From Gymnopus androsaceus JB14 (Eukaryota > Basidiomycota > Agaricomycetes > Agaricales > Omphalotaceae), in assembly GCA_009733575.1 (NCBI GenBank), contig ML769506.1, positions 1 to 64,000 of the forward strand: a stretch of 64,000 bases of DNA, read 5' to 3'. The notes beneath the pieces are model-generated. The model saw only the letters and a program-made list of their open reading frames with translations. It was not told the DNA's origin and searched no databases. The position numbers and the translations under genes were made by a program. Below are positions 21,895 to 32,663 of the stretch, in pieces (position 1 is the first letter of the stretch; every line of letters begins with the position of its first letter).

Positions 21895-23131
21895 TTCAAT
21901 TAGAATTCGTCAGCTCTAGAAGCACCATACATATTTATTTTCAATTTATGAAGACTAGAGTGAGGAAATTGAAGCCCTTTTATAACTTGAAGAGCTAGAT
22001 GTATACCCGTAGCCCCCAAGGAGGGTGAAAAAATTTTCTCTCGTTTTCAGGAAGCTTTGTCGAGGAACTAGTCAAAACTGCCTGAAGTAGGAGTCTTGAT
22101 TACTTGCCACAACGGTAGGAACACTAGGCGCATAATAGGCTGTGTAGTGTAGTGCGGAAACCCGGCTGTTTCTCGGTTTACCTACCTATCTATCACCTAC
22201 CTTCACCGTTGATTCACTGAACAGACTGCCTGTTTCATCTTGTAGGATTACGCGCCTGACCTCCCATTAATTTCAAGGGCCTAGATTCGGACAAGGCAGG
22301 GTATGTGCGATATTCTCGAAAACTTTCTCTGCTTATTATAAGACTTCTCTCCAGAATTCCTACCGGCCACCAGCCGTTTGATTTTGCTGGGACGGGCCTA
22401 ATCCCAGCAACTATAAGTCTACGCTTCACTCGTTCTGACACCCCGCTATATTCCCAAGAGGATAAAGTATAAACGTAGATCGGAAAAGTCAAGATGTCCA
22501 CCTTTCGGAAGTACTAGAAAGTTGACTCGGATGGCAAGATCAAGCGTTGTCTTCCTTGTGAATACTGCCGAATGTGTTGTCGGTATTTCGTAAGTTCCCG
22601 TTAATTTCTCATCTCACTACTCGACTAACGGAAAGCCTTTTTAGATGGCGTTCCACAAAGACCGTCAGTACTGTGGCAAAATTTGGCCTCACGTATACTT
22701 GGTAGCAAGCCTCCGGCAGTTTGAGTCTCAGGAAGTGCGCCATTAGGCAACAAATAGGCTGTGTACTTAGGGTTTATTGTGTTATGCTCTTATCCTCACC
22801 AATGGCAATTTCTGTTGATAGTAATACGTCCTTTTGTCTATCTTGCCTGCCTGCCTCGGAACTCAACGTCGCATCATCAACGCCTGCACTCACGGACCAA
22901 CTTTTTGATCCTATACGATTCGGTTTAGCTTCTTTCCCGCACCGCGAATATCACTATCTCGATTTCAACGGCCGGCGTTCCCGTCTTTTTTCCCTGTTGG
23001 CAGGCTTTTTCACAGTAGAATGCCGAAGGCTACTGATAGCGAATATTATAATAACTGGCCTTGAGGGTAGTACACCTTTAGTGCTTCATAGACCCATTCT
23101 TTCATATCCTTTCTCTACCGTTCAAACAATC
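21895..23131. other. Intergenic, no supported gene
   Basis: About 1.2 kb. A 161-codon frame at 22,721-23,206 runs into the first exon of the next gene in another frame and has no domain. A decayed gene cannot be excluded. Confidence 0.35.
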
Positions 23132-24562
23132 ATGGTCTCGGACGGAGTCGATATTCGCAAAGCAGTCAGTTATTATTGTTTGAGCACTCCCAACCTCTTT
23201 TCTTAACAAGCTATAGGCCTACAAGCTGCCTACTGACGTGCAAGAGATGGACGTGAGTACTTCCCTCCTTGCGTTCGAATATTCGATGTCCTTAGGGATT
23301 GGCCTTGCAGCGACTGGGCATCCAGCATACCATCTGGTCACTAATGATCGGAGGACTCTACCCTGTTGGTGTTACTGACCAGGTCGATAACCTGTTGAAA
23401 GCGGAGCCAGAAAGACAACCCATAGTGCTAGATGTTGGCTGTGGCTCAGCAATATGGTAACAATAGTCCGCCACCACCGGAAAGGAGTCTTAACTAACAC
23501 TTCAACCGCGTTCAGGTCTATCGGTATGGCAAACAATTTTCCGCATGCTCAGGTTGTCGGCTTCGACTTGAACGCGCAGAAGTTTTCGTAAGTGACCTCG
23601 TTCCCCTTCTCCAAATTTTGGGAGCTCCTCAAACCTCTTCCTTCTTATGCGCAGGGATGCTCCGAAAAACTTTAGGTATGGTTTTTCCGCATATAATTAT
23701 CTACGTTTACGACGTCACGCAGATTCATCCAAGGGGACTTGTCGTCGACGTTGCCAGAGTTCGTCGGTCGCGCAGATATCATCCACTGCCGTTGTGTCGC
23801 CCAACACGTACGTGGGTTTCTCACAAGCATTTCCGTTCTACTTGTGGCGGCTCGCCGATTCAAGCGTGGTATGGGACAGCAGTTATTAACAACGTAGCTT
23901 TAATAGGTCAAGGATCCCCAGGCTTTAACACGCCTCCTTTCTGCTACTCTACGACCTGGTGATTTTTTTTTTGGCTGTTTCTTTCCTCGAACCGTATTAA
24001 ATATACCGGCATGCAGGCGGACTTCTACTTTTGGCGGATGGCGACTGGATTGTCTATGACCAGCATAAGAAACTTGTCGAGCCCTTCAAATGGTGGGAAT
24101 CCAGTACCACGGGCTTAGAGGAATCCATGGCGCTAGAGGAAGATGCCCGCGGACGTTCGTGGTATGCAGGGTGGCTAGATTTCTTCGGCAACTTGACTAG
24201 GAGCAAAGAGTATCGACCGATAGAAGAACTCGTCAAGAATGTCGAGGAACTCACGATGTTGGACTCATCCCGCTATTTGAGTCCAATCAACTGGCCTGGG
24301 GAAGGGATCGAGAACGGCAAAGATTTGGGTCAAGTTTTGAATATCAATCAGCGAGTGAGCTATCTCTCTCAATTTGTTCTATATGGGGATCTTACTGTCA
24401 ATGATTTGTGATACTTAGAATTTTTTCATTGGTGCTAAGGATATCGCACTGCGGGCAGGTCTTTCCCGAGAGATGATTGAGATATGGGGGCGGCATTATG
24501 TCGAGGAAATAGACCATGGCCACTTATACAACGTATGGTACTATGTTACTGCTCAGAAATGA
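23132..24562 (+). CDS. Class I SAM-dependent methyltransferase
   Basis: Small-molecule-type methyltransferase of a family common in Agaricomycetes. After AYKLPTDVQEMDGLALQRLG comes motif I IVLDVGCGSAIW, then post-I AQVVGFDLNAQKF, a FIQGDLSSTLPEFVGRADII stretch, HCRCVAQHVKDPQALT, and the post-III RPGGLLLLADGDW. Nine exons fit phase throughout: 23132-23164, 23217-23252, 23296-23456, 23516-23587, 23655-23675, 23723-23807, 23907-23958, 24017-24354, 24419-24562, giving 313 aa. One exon is only 21 nt. The substrate is unknown; no other biosynthetic gene is adjacent. The first exon (11 codons) is the least certain part. Confidence 0.82.
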
Positions 24563-24737
24563 TTTGGATGTACGCATAATGAACATTATAAAAGACCTGT
24601 AATATATTTGTAAAAAAGATCGAAAGCATTCTAGTCCATGGTAAATAAATTATAACTCTAGATCTATGTAAAGAGGCAGGTATATCTAAAGTCTAGCATA
24701 GTCTACTGCAAGACGTCTATTTTTTTTGTGTTCATAT

Positions 24738-26295
24738 CTAGCATGAGGTTTGCAATAGCTGAAATCCGCTCTGGACACAACTCCACTGATCCTCGTGTCC
24801 GTATGTACCATGGATCTCTATTAAGAGTGGAAACAAACGATGCAGAAGTTGTGCCATTGATTGGTCCGGTGGCGTTAAAGAAGTCAAAGTGATGTTCTTC
24901 AAAGAAGATTTTGAATTTTGGGAGATTTTGGTAGCGGCTTCAGCGGTGAGTCCACAAATATCGACTGGTATCACGAGGGTTTCAAGCACAGGAAACCCAC
25001 GCGAGAGCAGCGACAGACCAGCCGGAGTCGCTTTCGTTGACCATCGTGGGTCAAATGTCGGAAGAGATCCCAGGTCGAGATGATTAAGGTTCGGCCACCA
25101 TTTCGCCATTTGTTCCAAATCTTGGTCGCGAACAACTATCGGAGGCGTAGTCTCGAAGGTAACGCGGCGAAGGAAATGATGACTGGAAAGTGAATGTAAG
25201 AGTTCGAATTTAAGAAGGGCATTAGGGTTGGTGCGAAAAAATATATTATCTGTGTATGCAGTATTTGAGTTGGAATCATCATCTAAGGGCAGATCTTCTG
25301 TGTCCATATGATGCTCTACAGCCAGTTCGATGAGGCTAGCGTGTGTTTTGCTTTTGATAACAGCAAAGAGGTCGACCCAACTATCATCGGATAAAGCCAA
25401 CCGTTCAACATCGAGCCGTAGAACTGAAAGACGGTCGCTCTGCATATTTTGTAAAAGCTTCTCGATAAAGCCAGTGCGACCACGAATATCAAGTACTTCC
25501 AAAGAAGGAAAACAAGGCGACGTGGCGAAGCACAAATCTTCGGGGCTGAGGTGCGATGTGTGAATTTCTAGTGTACGAAGGGAGGGGAACGTAGCTATCG
25601 CGGCCACAGTCTCTGCAGGTAATGTACCTCCAACACGAATGCTGAGGAAGTCCAAACGTAATAAACTGTTCACTGAATACATCACATTCTGTGACGCAGC
25701 GCCCCGAAGGCTCAAAGAAGTGAAAGAAGGACTCGCCACACGATTCACTGTCGAAATGAAATCGAATGCAGCTTCATTCACTGCCTTGAATGCACTTGTC
25801 GTAAATCCAAGGTCCAAGTCCACTTTCTTCAGCCCCGTGGTCAAAGAGATGACAGGACATATGGAATAGCAATTCATGAGGGAAAGCTGGACGTCAGTGA
25901 GCTTGCGAAAAATGAGCGCAACCTCGCTGTCCGCCAGAAGCATCGACAACAGAGTTGGATGGATCTGTATGTTCTGGCGGTAAGCTATTTGCTTGACTCG
26001 AGCGGCGTAGTGCCGCAGACGTCGAAAATCGGGGTGCAATGGGGGTTCGAGAGCCTGGAAAATATCGTCGGAAAGAGTTAGATGGATTGAAAATATTGCA
26101 GCGTACAAAGTCTCCATTAAGGCCAGGTATGAGCTCCAGAAGAGGCGTGAACGAAGAAAGACGGCACCAAATCCGGTTGAGTGCGGGTTCCTTCCAATCT
26201 TTGCAGGTTCGTCCGACTCGAGCAAACGTACTGGACTCTTGTACCGAGTCTAGTACCAGCTCGAAAATCTCATCTATAAGCAAGGCCTGATGCAT
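24738..26295 (-). CDS. F-box protein with leucine-rich C-terminal region
   Basis: Likely substrate adaptor of an SCF ubiquitin ligase. The F-box-like start is ALLIDEIFELVLDSVQESST and GRTCKDWKEPALNRIWCRL. After it come leucine-rich repeats of the irregular fungal type (LRRHFLRRVTFE, WWPNLNHLDLGSL, GFPVLETLVIPV, SLKNITLTSLTPPDQ). Exon 1 is 26295-26107 and exon 2 is 26054-24738; the 52-nt intron is in phase 0. Length 501 aa, usual for this family. It diverges from the EFM7-like gene with 274 bp between starts. The target is unknown. Confidence 0.8.
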
Positions 26296-26569
26296 GGAGA
26301 AAAAGAATGTGGGGAAAGGACAGGAAATGAGCGCTCATCGAGGCGCCCAATTTTTTTCAGAATTTACTGCACGTGTAGTGCGCGCCTATTTTCCTCCTCT
26401 TTTACCTCCACTACGAGACCCGATTTGAAATCGAAGCTATACAGCTCTGGAGATTTTATTTTATCGCATCGACAAACCAAATTGAAGTACTCAGTAAGAT
26501 TCGCTTTGACATCGATTCATTTATACCTTCCAGCTTCTTATCAGAATATTTCTTTGTCTGCGTGCGAAT

Positions 26570-27436
26570 ATGAGCTTGGATTCGGAGAAGCTTGATCCAG
26601 AAGAAATTCTCAATAGCTCATTGGAGACCCTCTACGATTATCAGCCAATCACCCTCACATCCACAGGGTCCGTTTTCACGTACGCTCTCAAGTCGGCGTC
26701 GGCGGCGAGCACAACTGTAACACTCCGAACGCCTGATACCGACGCATCCAATTGGTCTTTGCATGCCTCTTCTATATGGGCTTCTTCGAAATACCTAGCT
26801 GATAATGTGGACCATCTTCATCTTCAGTCTCATCTTGACCAGCGCACTTCTCCAGACGAGAAAATTCGTCTGCTTGAACTAGGAGCAGGAGCGGGGCTTC
26901 CTGGGATAGTCATAGCTAAATCTCATCCAGAAATCCTAGTCACGGTTAGTGATTATCCCGATGTGCAACTTATCCGCACGCTATCGGAGAACATCGCGAA
27001 CAATCAGGTGTCTGCTAATTGTCATGCTAGAGCTTATGCATGGGGCTCAGATCCTCATGTGTTGCTTCGAGGCGACTCGGACCAGTATTCTGACCGCGGT
27101 TTCGACGCAATAATCGCTGCAGATACCTTATGGAACTCTGATCTGCATGGAATCTTCATAGATTCCTTACGGAGAACATTGAGGAAATCATCCAGCTCTC
27201 GTGCGCATCTAGTAGCTGGCCTACACACGGGACGATACACTTTGCAGTCATTTTTTGACGCAGCACTGCAGTCAGGATTTGTTTTTGAATCGCTGGAAGA
27301 GAGAGAGCGGAGTGGGACAGCGAAGAGAAATTGGGATGTGACTCGGGCCGAACAAGAGGATGAGAAGGAGAGGAGAAAATGGCTTGTTTGGATTGTACTT
27401 AAGTGGCCGACAGACTCAGTTAATGAAAGCGCATAA
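26570..27436 (+). CDS. EFM7: EFM7/Nnt1-like protein methyltransferase
   Basis: Seven-beta-strand methyltransferase of the fungal Nnt1/EFM7 type. Yeast EFM7 methylates the N-terminus and a nearby lysine of elongation factor eEF1A. Single exon, 288 aa. Visible are the family's NWSLHASSIWASSKYLAD (a W.A..W..A..LA box), motif I IRLLELGAGAGLPGIVIAK, the post-I VTVSDYPDVQLI, the active-site-side IIAADTLWNSDLH, and C-terminal motifs HLVAGLHTGRYTLQSFF and TAKRNWDV. The lack of introns is unusual beside its neighbours. The eEF1A target is inferred from the family; older annotations call such proteins nicotinamide N-methyltransferase. Confidence 0.75.
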   Translation: MSLDSEKLDPEEILNSSLETLYDYQPITLTSTGSVFTYALKSASAASTTVTLRTPDTDASNWSLHASSIWASSKYLADNVDHLHLQSHLDQRTSPDEKIRLLELGAGAGLPGIVIAKSHPEILVTVSDYPDVQLIRTLSENIANNQVSANCHARAYAWGSDPHVLLRGDSDQYSDRGFDAIIAADTLWNSDLHGIFIDSLRRTLRKSSSSRAHLVAGLHTGRYTLQSFFDAALQSGFVFESLEERERSGTAKRNWDVTRAEQEDEKERRKWLVWIVLKWPTDSVNESA

Positions 27437-27524
27437 AAAACATGTATTCCTATGTTACAGAGTGTAATAAAACAAACTTACCTATACAGAACAACCAACT
27501 TGGATACATTTCCGCTCATTATAT

Positions 27525-29277
27525 CTAACGATGCGCGCGACTAGCTACACTAACTGGAGTACCAAAGGTCAATACATTGGCGGATTGGTAGCCTTGTCGT
27601 GCTTCCTATGAGCCGAATTCAGGTTAATGCGGATCATCAAGGAAACTTGAAAACTCACCAAGAATAAAACAATATTGTCTTCGGTCGCATTGACATCCTT
27701 GACTGGCAAGCCATCGACCGACGAGGACGGGATAGACCTGCTATTTTCCGTCGGAATAAGGCTTGCTCGTGGACCAACACAAGTCCATCCTCTAGGAGAA
27801 TCAACTGGGTCCGAGAAAGGTGAAAAATCGATGACCCGCAAACGAGTCGAAGCGACTATGTGCGTGACTTCTCGAGGAGTGGACCGGAGCATTTTCAACG
27901 TAGAAAACTTTTGTCCCTGAAGTGTACGGACCGCAGATAGCACTAGGAGGAACATCTATCTCCTTGATGAGACAATATTGACCCCAATGCCTCCATGAAA
28001 CACGGAATCCATCCCTGCGAGAAGGGTACCTAAAGTACGACTCCTTCAGGAAAAGCCAATTCATCGGGTAGTATTCCGAGCGGGAGATGGCGATGGGGGT
28101 AGAAGTGATAACGAGAACACGAGTCTCAGGTGCAGTATAGAACAGAGCGTCCGATGTCTGCGAGACATCCGATATAGGGGAAGAATTGGGTGAAAACTTC
28201 ATGTTAGTGCCGATCCAAGTTTCTGGGAGCTCGAATTCTCGAACGACAGAGATAGATGCTACTTTGGAGACGTTGTAGAGGCTCAGAATGGATGAGCCTG
28301 ACCTGCTACTAACTCCGAGCAAATACGTTTCATCGAGGAAACGAACGTCCTGATCATCGAGCCACTGTAAGAGGAGCATTATAAGGGACGAATACAATAA
28401 ATATATGCGACTCACGCGTGCGTCAAAATTCGACCAATTTAAAATCAAGTGCTTGGTTCTTCCACCGGAGAACTCGAGGGAGACAGCTAGCTTTGAGCCA
28501 CACACGAGGATGGCCATGCGTACAATACCAGCAGATACTTGGCTGGAAAGCTCGTAAGTCAAGGCACGGGCACGAGGATGTTTAGCAAAGCTCCAAAGAT
28601 CCCTGAAATGAAGCTGAATACCAATCTGGCCTTGATGACTAGGTCGTAAGGAGGAAGTCAGTTTTGGATAAGGTCCGAATGTGAAGGAAGGAGATTTGAA
28701 CCTGAAAATGTGGCCAGTGACGATCAGAGCTTGGAAAAGGTCAACCGCAACGCGGTCGATGGCCGAGGAGGTAGTGTATTTCATGTGGCGCGTAAGGGTC
28801 GGGGGGCGATTCTTCCTGCTGGACGGAAGCTCAGAGAGCTCGAGCGTGCTGTAGACTCCATGGCTGTGTATCTGATGAATAAAACCGCCTGAGCTACCCA
28901 CTTGAGCGGGCATAGGTATCTGGAGTCTGTGCTCATGAGCCCAAGCAAGCTGAAGCCAGTCCTTTCGGTATGTTAGAAGAAGCTGGAGTCTTGAGATAGG
29001 CGGGGCCTTTGAGTACGCGACAGGGCCGTCCTTCATTCCAGAGATAGCAAGCTCGTACTTGTAGCGGAGAGATTGATACTCCATTACGAGTAAGTAGGCT
29101 CGGCGAAATGCCTGGGATATCTCGTTAGGTTGGACATGAGCTATGGCAGTGGTGCCAGTGAGAACAGACCTTACACACCCGCCATAGGGACGGGGGGTCA
29201 AGATATTCCAAAATCGAGAGGAGAACGTCGTTGGAGATCCTGAAGCGACGCATAATGGTCTGTCGACGAAGAGGCAT
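27525..29277 (-). CDS. F-box protein (second, unrelated to the one at 24.7-26.3 kb)
   Basis: F-box start RFRISNDVLLSILEYLDPPS then LWRVCKAFRRAYLLVMEYQS, followed by the YKYELAISGMKDGP segment and beta-rich C-terminal body typical of a large agaricomycete F-box family. A phase-consistent model uses exons 29277-29170, 29111-28416, 28364-27932, 27855-27659 and 27605-27525, 504 aa. The 76-nt third intron uses the weak donor GTCCGT; without it the frame breaks near 27,870 and the conserved tail (TRLRVIDFSPFSDPVDS, then NATEDNIVLFL) is lost. A single-base indel there is the alternative. The upstream ATG at 29,277 was chosen over 29,253. The ubiquitylation target is unknown. Confidence 0.7.
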
Positions 29278-29999
29278 GGCAAAAAGACCACTGAATCTGG
29301 CGTCCTAGGATACATACCAACCATTTTATACCTGGAGCCATTGCTAGCGGCCTCTTCAAAAGACAAGAGAACGAAAAATAAAATAAAAAGGTTGCACTTT
29401 TACGTCGGACGAAGGTCATAGCCTCATGGGGTATCAAGGAGCAGTACTTCACTTCGTTGTTTTTGAAGCGCTCAATCTGCAAAATTGCTGAGATTCTCCG
29501 TTACTTGGTAGGTGCGGATCACAGACTTATGCGGGAAATCTTTTGTGAGGCGTATTTGGGATTGATACCTAAACGGTGTCATGTCAACGATTTGGGTGCT
29601 AGTTGCAGTTTTATTCATAAGGTTTGCGAAAAGAGTGAAAGGGACAGGCAGAGTCAAAAAAAAAAGAGAATACGAGTCGATCGCGGACAATAAGAGCCTT
29701 TGGCTTGGATAGAAGTTTCCAGTATTGATAAGAGCGCAATTTGGTAAAGACGAACCAGGGACTAGGTATGTTTCGTTTCGATAAGCGAATGCATACAGTT
29801 TATTGTCCGAGACCATTGCAACGAGTTCGAAGGATCAACAAAGACGGAAATGCTGCACCACCTCGACTCCGACGAGAAACCTTGTTTGAATACTACTATT
29901 AGCTGAGTCATTGATTCAATGATTGCGTGAGCAATTCGCTCTTGCTCTTGCACCTTACTCTCATCTCGTCCTGTGTCTCTTGCATATATCTACTGAGGG
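29278..29999. other. Intergenic, no supported gene
   Basis: Divergent promoter space between the F-box gene and CRIPT. A 114-codon minus-strand frame at 29,472-29,816 has no domain and no splice partner. Confidence 0.4.
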
Positions 30000-30475
30000 A
30001 TGGTCTGTCAAAAATGCGAAAAGGTGCTTTTCCTTCCTCTCTTCAAGCCTTGGTTTTAATTGCGTCTTTCCCAGAAACTGTCCAAGGTTGCTGCCCCCGA
30101 TCCGTTCACGTCTAGCTCGTCAAGTATTAAGGATGGCTCTAGAAAGGTGGGGGAGAACAAGCTGCTGAGCAGGCCTGGAAGCTCTAAGAATCGATTCCAA
30201 GTGCGTCTCCTTTCATCTGCTTGTTTTCCGATGTTCAACTTGTTTTCGATGCAGCCTTATCAAGGAAAATGTAAGGACTGCAAGCAGCCCTGTACTCAGA
30301 ATTCAAATTCCAGCAAGCCTGCCAAATATTGCCATGGTACGTCTACCTCGTATGTTGTTTTCGGTGAATGCTCACCTACTTTCCTATTCTAGGATGTGCG
30401 TATAAGAAAGGAGTTTGCAGTATTTGTGGAAAACAAGTTCTGGACACAACAGGATATGTGATGTCGAGTAAATAG
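30000..30475 (+). CDS. CRIPT: CRIPT homologue (cysteine-rich zinc protein)
   Basis: Conserved eukaryotic CRIPT protein, named after PDZ binding in animals but also found in spliceosomal complexes, with reported links to the minor spliceosome. The start MVCQKCEKKLSKVAAPDPF is diagnostic. Then come KVGENKLLS, RFQPYQGKCKDCKQPC, and the C-terminal CHGCAYKKGVCSICGKQVLD; the four paired C-x2-C knuckles bind zinc. Exons 30000-30023, 30075-30200, 30255-30336 and 30393-30475 give 104 aa (about 101 in human). The first exon is only 24 nt. A role in splicing is inferred from family knowledge only. Confidence 0.93.
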
Positions 30476-30979
30476 TATTCTCTGGGCTGATGGACTTTGG
30501 ATGTAATTGTATGTATGTTCATAACAACTCCCCTATAAGCTGTATCTATACTGTTCAATTCCATTTCATTAGCAACATGCCGCTCTCGTTATCCATACCT
30601 TCCTTCAACCAGTCCGGTATTCTTTGCGTGGTTTACCACGTTTGCCGCATGTCGATCTCTGTCCGTTGTGCAGGGAAATCGTATGCTACGATGGCCAAGG
30701 CTTGACAGTGCTCCACTACCGCATCTCGCATCTGATTGTTCCAATTAACGACCAACGTAAATTCCAAGAAAGAATGCGGATGGACAAATACTGTTTTCTT
30801 TATCTTCACATGGAATTAGGAATGGATAATGATTGGACGTGTACACATATACATCTCCGAGTCTGATAGCTTTGCCCAGGAAGGCTTATATAAAGCAACA
30901 CTTGTTGCTCTACATTCAACCCTCTTTCGCCTTCCAACTGAATCCCTGCGCAATCGACGAGCGCATACATTCTTTTCAT
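30476..30979. other. Intergenic with a short coding-like fragment
   Basis: A piece near 30,625-30,705 reads HVDLCPLCREIVCYDGQG, which looks like the end of a zinc-finger protein, but I find no upstream exons and call no gene. A TATA-like CTTATATAAAGC at about 30,884, some 90 bp before the next start codon, is a candidate promoter element of the FMN dehydrogenase. Confidence 0.4.
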
Positions 30980-32550
30980 ATGGCCTCTTTACGGACTTCT
31001 TATATCCTTGTCTTATGGTTAAGCTTTGCGCTAACCTTTCTCTTGCACGGCTGTCTCTCGGTAGAGATTGATAGAGAAGGTCTTCCCTGGACTGGTCTGA
31101 ACACCACTGACTGGGAGACTGGGGTTCTTCCTCCTCTGGACCAAATGTGGGAGTTGAACGACTTTCAGATCGCTGCGAAAAACTTCCTGGCTGCTCGGTG
31201 GTATGGTATGTCCGCGCACGCCCTCGTTCCCTTTCGGCGATCGTTAAACTATCTCTTCTAGCCTCGTACAGGACTGCTGCTCTAGACCAGGTTACCTATC
31301 AAGCGAACATGAATATTTGGCAGAAAATTCGTCTGAACGGTTATACCTTCCGGGATGTTTCAGACGTGAACCTCAAGTGAGTCGATTCACTACTCGTGAA
31401 GCATAATACTGAACCATCTGCAGCACAACCATACTGGGATATAATTTTTCCTTGCCATTCTTCATTGCTCCAGCTGCATACGCCGGTCATACCAATGAAT
31501 CGGCCGAATTATCACTCGCTATAGCAGCAGGCAAGCTGGGCGCTCTCTATGCGGTAAGTTTTCAGATCGGGTACTTAGATGAATGAATTTTCGCTTACTA
31601 GAGTCTTTAGCCCAGTATCGAATCCACAAAAACACTCGAAGAGATCGCCGCAGTTGGTTTACCCAACCAGACTATGTTTCACCAAGAATACGTTTGGTCA
31701 AACCGTACCTTGTTGATAGAGCAATTGAAACGTATCGAGCATGCTGGATATAAGGCCATTTTCTTGACTGTGGTGAGCACGGGCGCAGTACATGCACATC
31801 GACTTCTAACTAAGTAACCTCTAGGATAACACTGGAGTAAACGGTATAAGGTGCGCAGGGCTTGTAGTGTAGCGAGCTAGTTTTTCATCATCTCATTACA
31901 TAGAGTACAAGCCATACGTGAAACTCAAGAGCTTGATTCCGAGTCCGTATTATCTGCTGTTCATGTCGACTAGTCGCTTACTTATTCTTCTTAAAGCACT
32001 GGCCATTCCGCCAGCTTTACTCTCGAAGCTCTCGCCGAGATTCGCAACCTCACCACCCTTCCCATCGTTCCTAAAGGCATCAAGACCGCAGCAGATGCCA
32101 AAACTTGTCTTGACCTTGGCTTCCCAGCAATATACGTCTCGAACCACGGTGGTCGTGTCCTGGATGGAGTTCCCACATCTGTTGAAATTCTCTTGGACAT
32201 CCGGAAGCAGTACCCTGAAGTGTTTGAGAATATGGAGGTCTATGCGGACGGAGGGGTTAGAAGTGCTAATCATGTTATCGCCCTTTTGGCTTTGGGCGCG
32301 CGAGCTGTCGGATTGGGACGTTCCCCGATCTGGGCAAACATATACGGGGAGGAAGGTGTAGAGAAGATGCTTACCCTGTTGCAGGCAGAACTTCAAACCT
32401 CTTTGCAACTTATGGGTGAGGCGAATGTGCAGAATGTAGTCGGAAATCTATCCTACGTGAGTTTATCATTTCGTGCTTTATCTTCACCGTCTCATTTTTC
32501 GGTAGATTAATACGAAGCAGGTAGAAGCGGAGTATTTCGGTATCAATTGA
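30980..32550 (+). CDS. FMN-dependent 2-hydroxyacid dehydrogenase, cytochrome b2-like without haem domain, signal-bearing
   Basis: TIM-barrel flavoenzyme oxidising an L-2-hydroxyacid such as lactate. An N-terminal hydrophobic segment (ILVLWLSFALTFLLHGCLS) suggests a secretory signal or membrane anchor, and no haem-binding cytochrome b5 domain is present. Landmarks: LPFFIAPAAYAGHTN, LPIVPKGIKTAADAK with the FMN-binding lysine, the catalytic YVSNHGGRVLDG, VYADGGVRSANHVI and AVGLGRSPIWA. Eight exons: 30980-31205, 31262-31376, 31424-31553, 31611-31772, 31825-31850, 31904-31942, 31997-32456, 32506-32550, all in phase, 400 aa. Two exons are very short (26 and 39 nt), and the donor after the second is GTCCGT. 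It converges with DNMT5, 113 bp apart. Confidence 0.85.
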
Positions 32551-32663
32551 AGTAGAATTTCTCTGTAGAGCGATTTTGGCGAATGTCAGCGTCGAGATTG
32601 AAAAGTTTTCGTATTATGACTTTGAGTACAACAGAAGGATAAATTATCATTCAAAATAAAAAT

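Noticed and set aside
23132..24562. Secondary-metabolite cluster around the methyltransferase
   Set aside because: Neighbours are a Gal80-like oxidoreductase and an F-box gene; no synthase, transporter or P450 is present.
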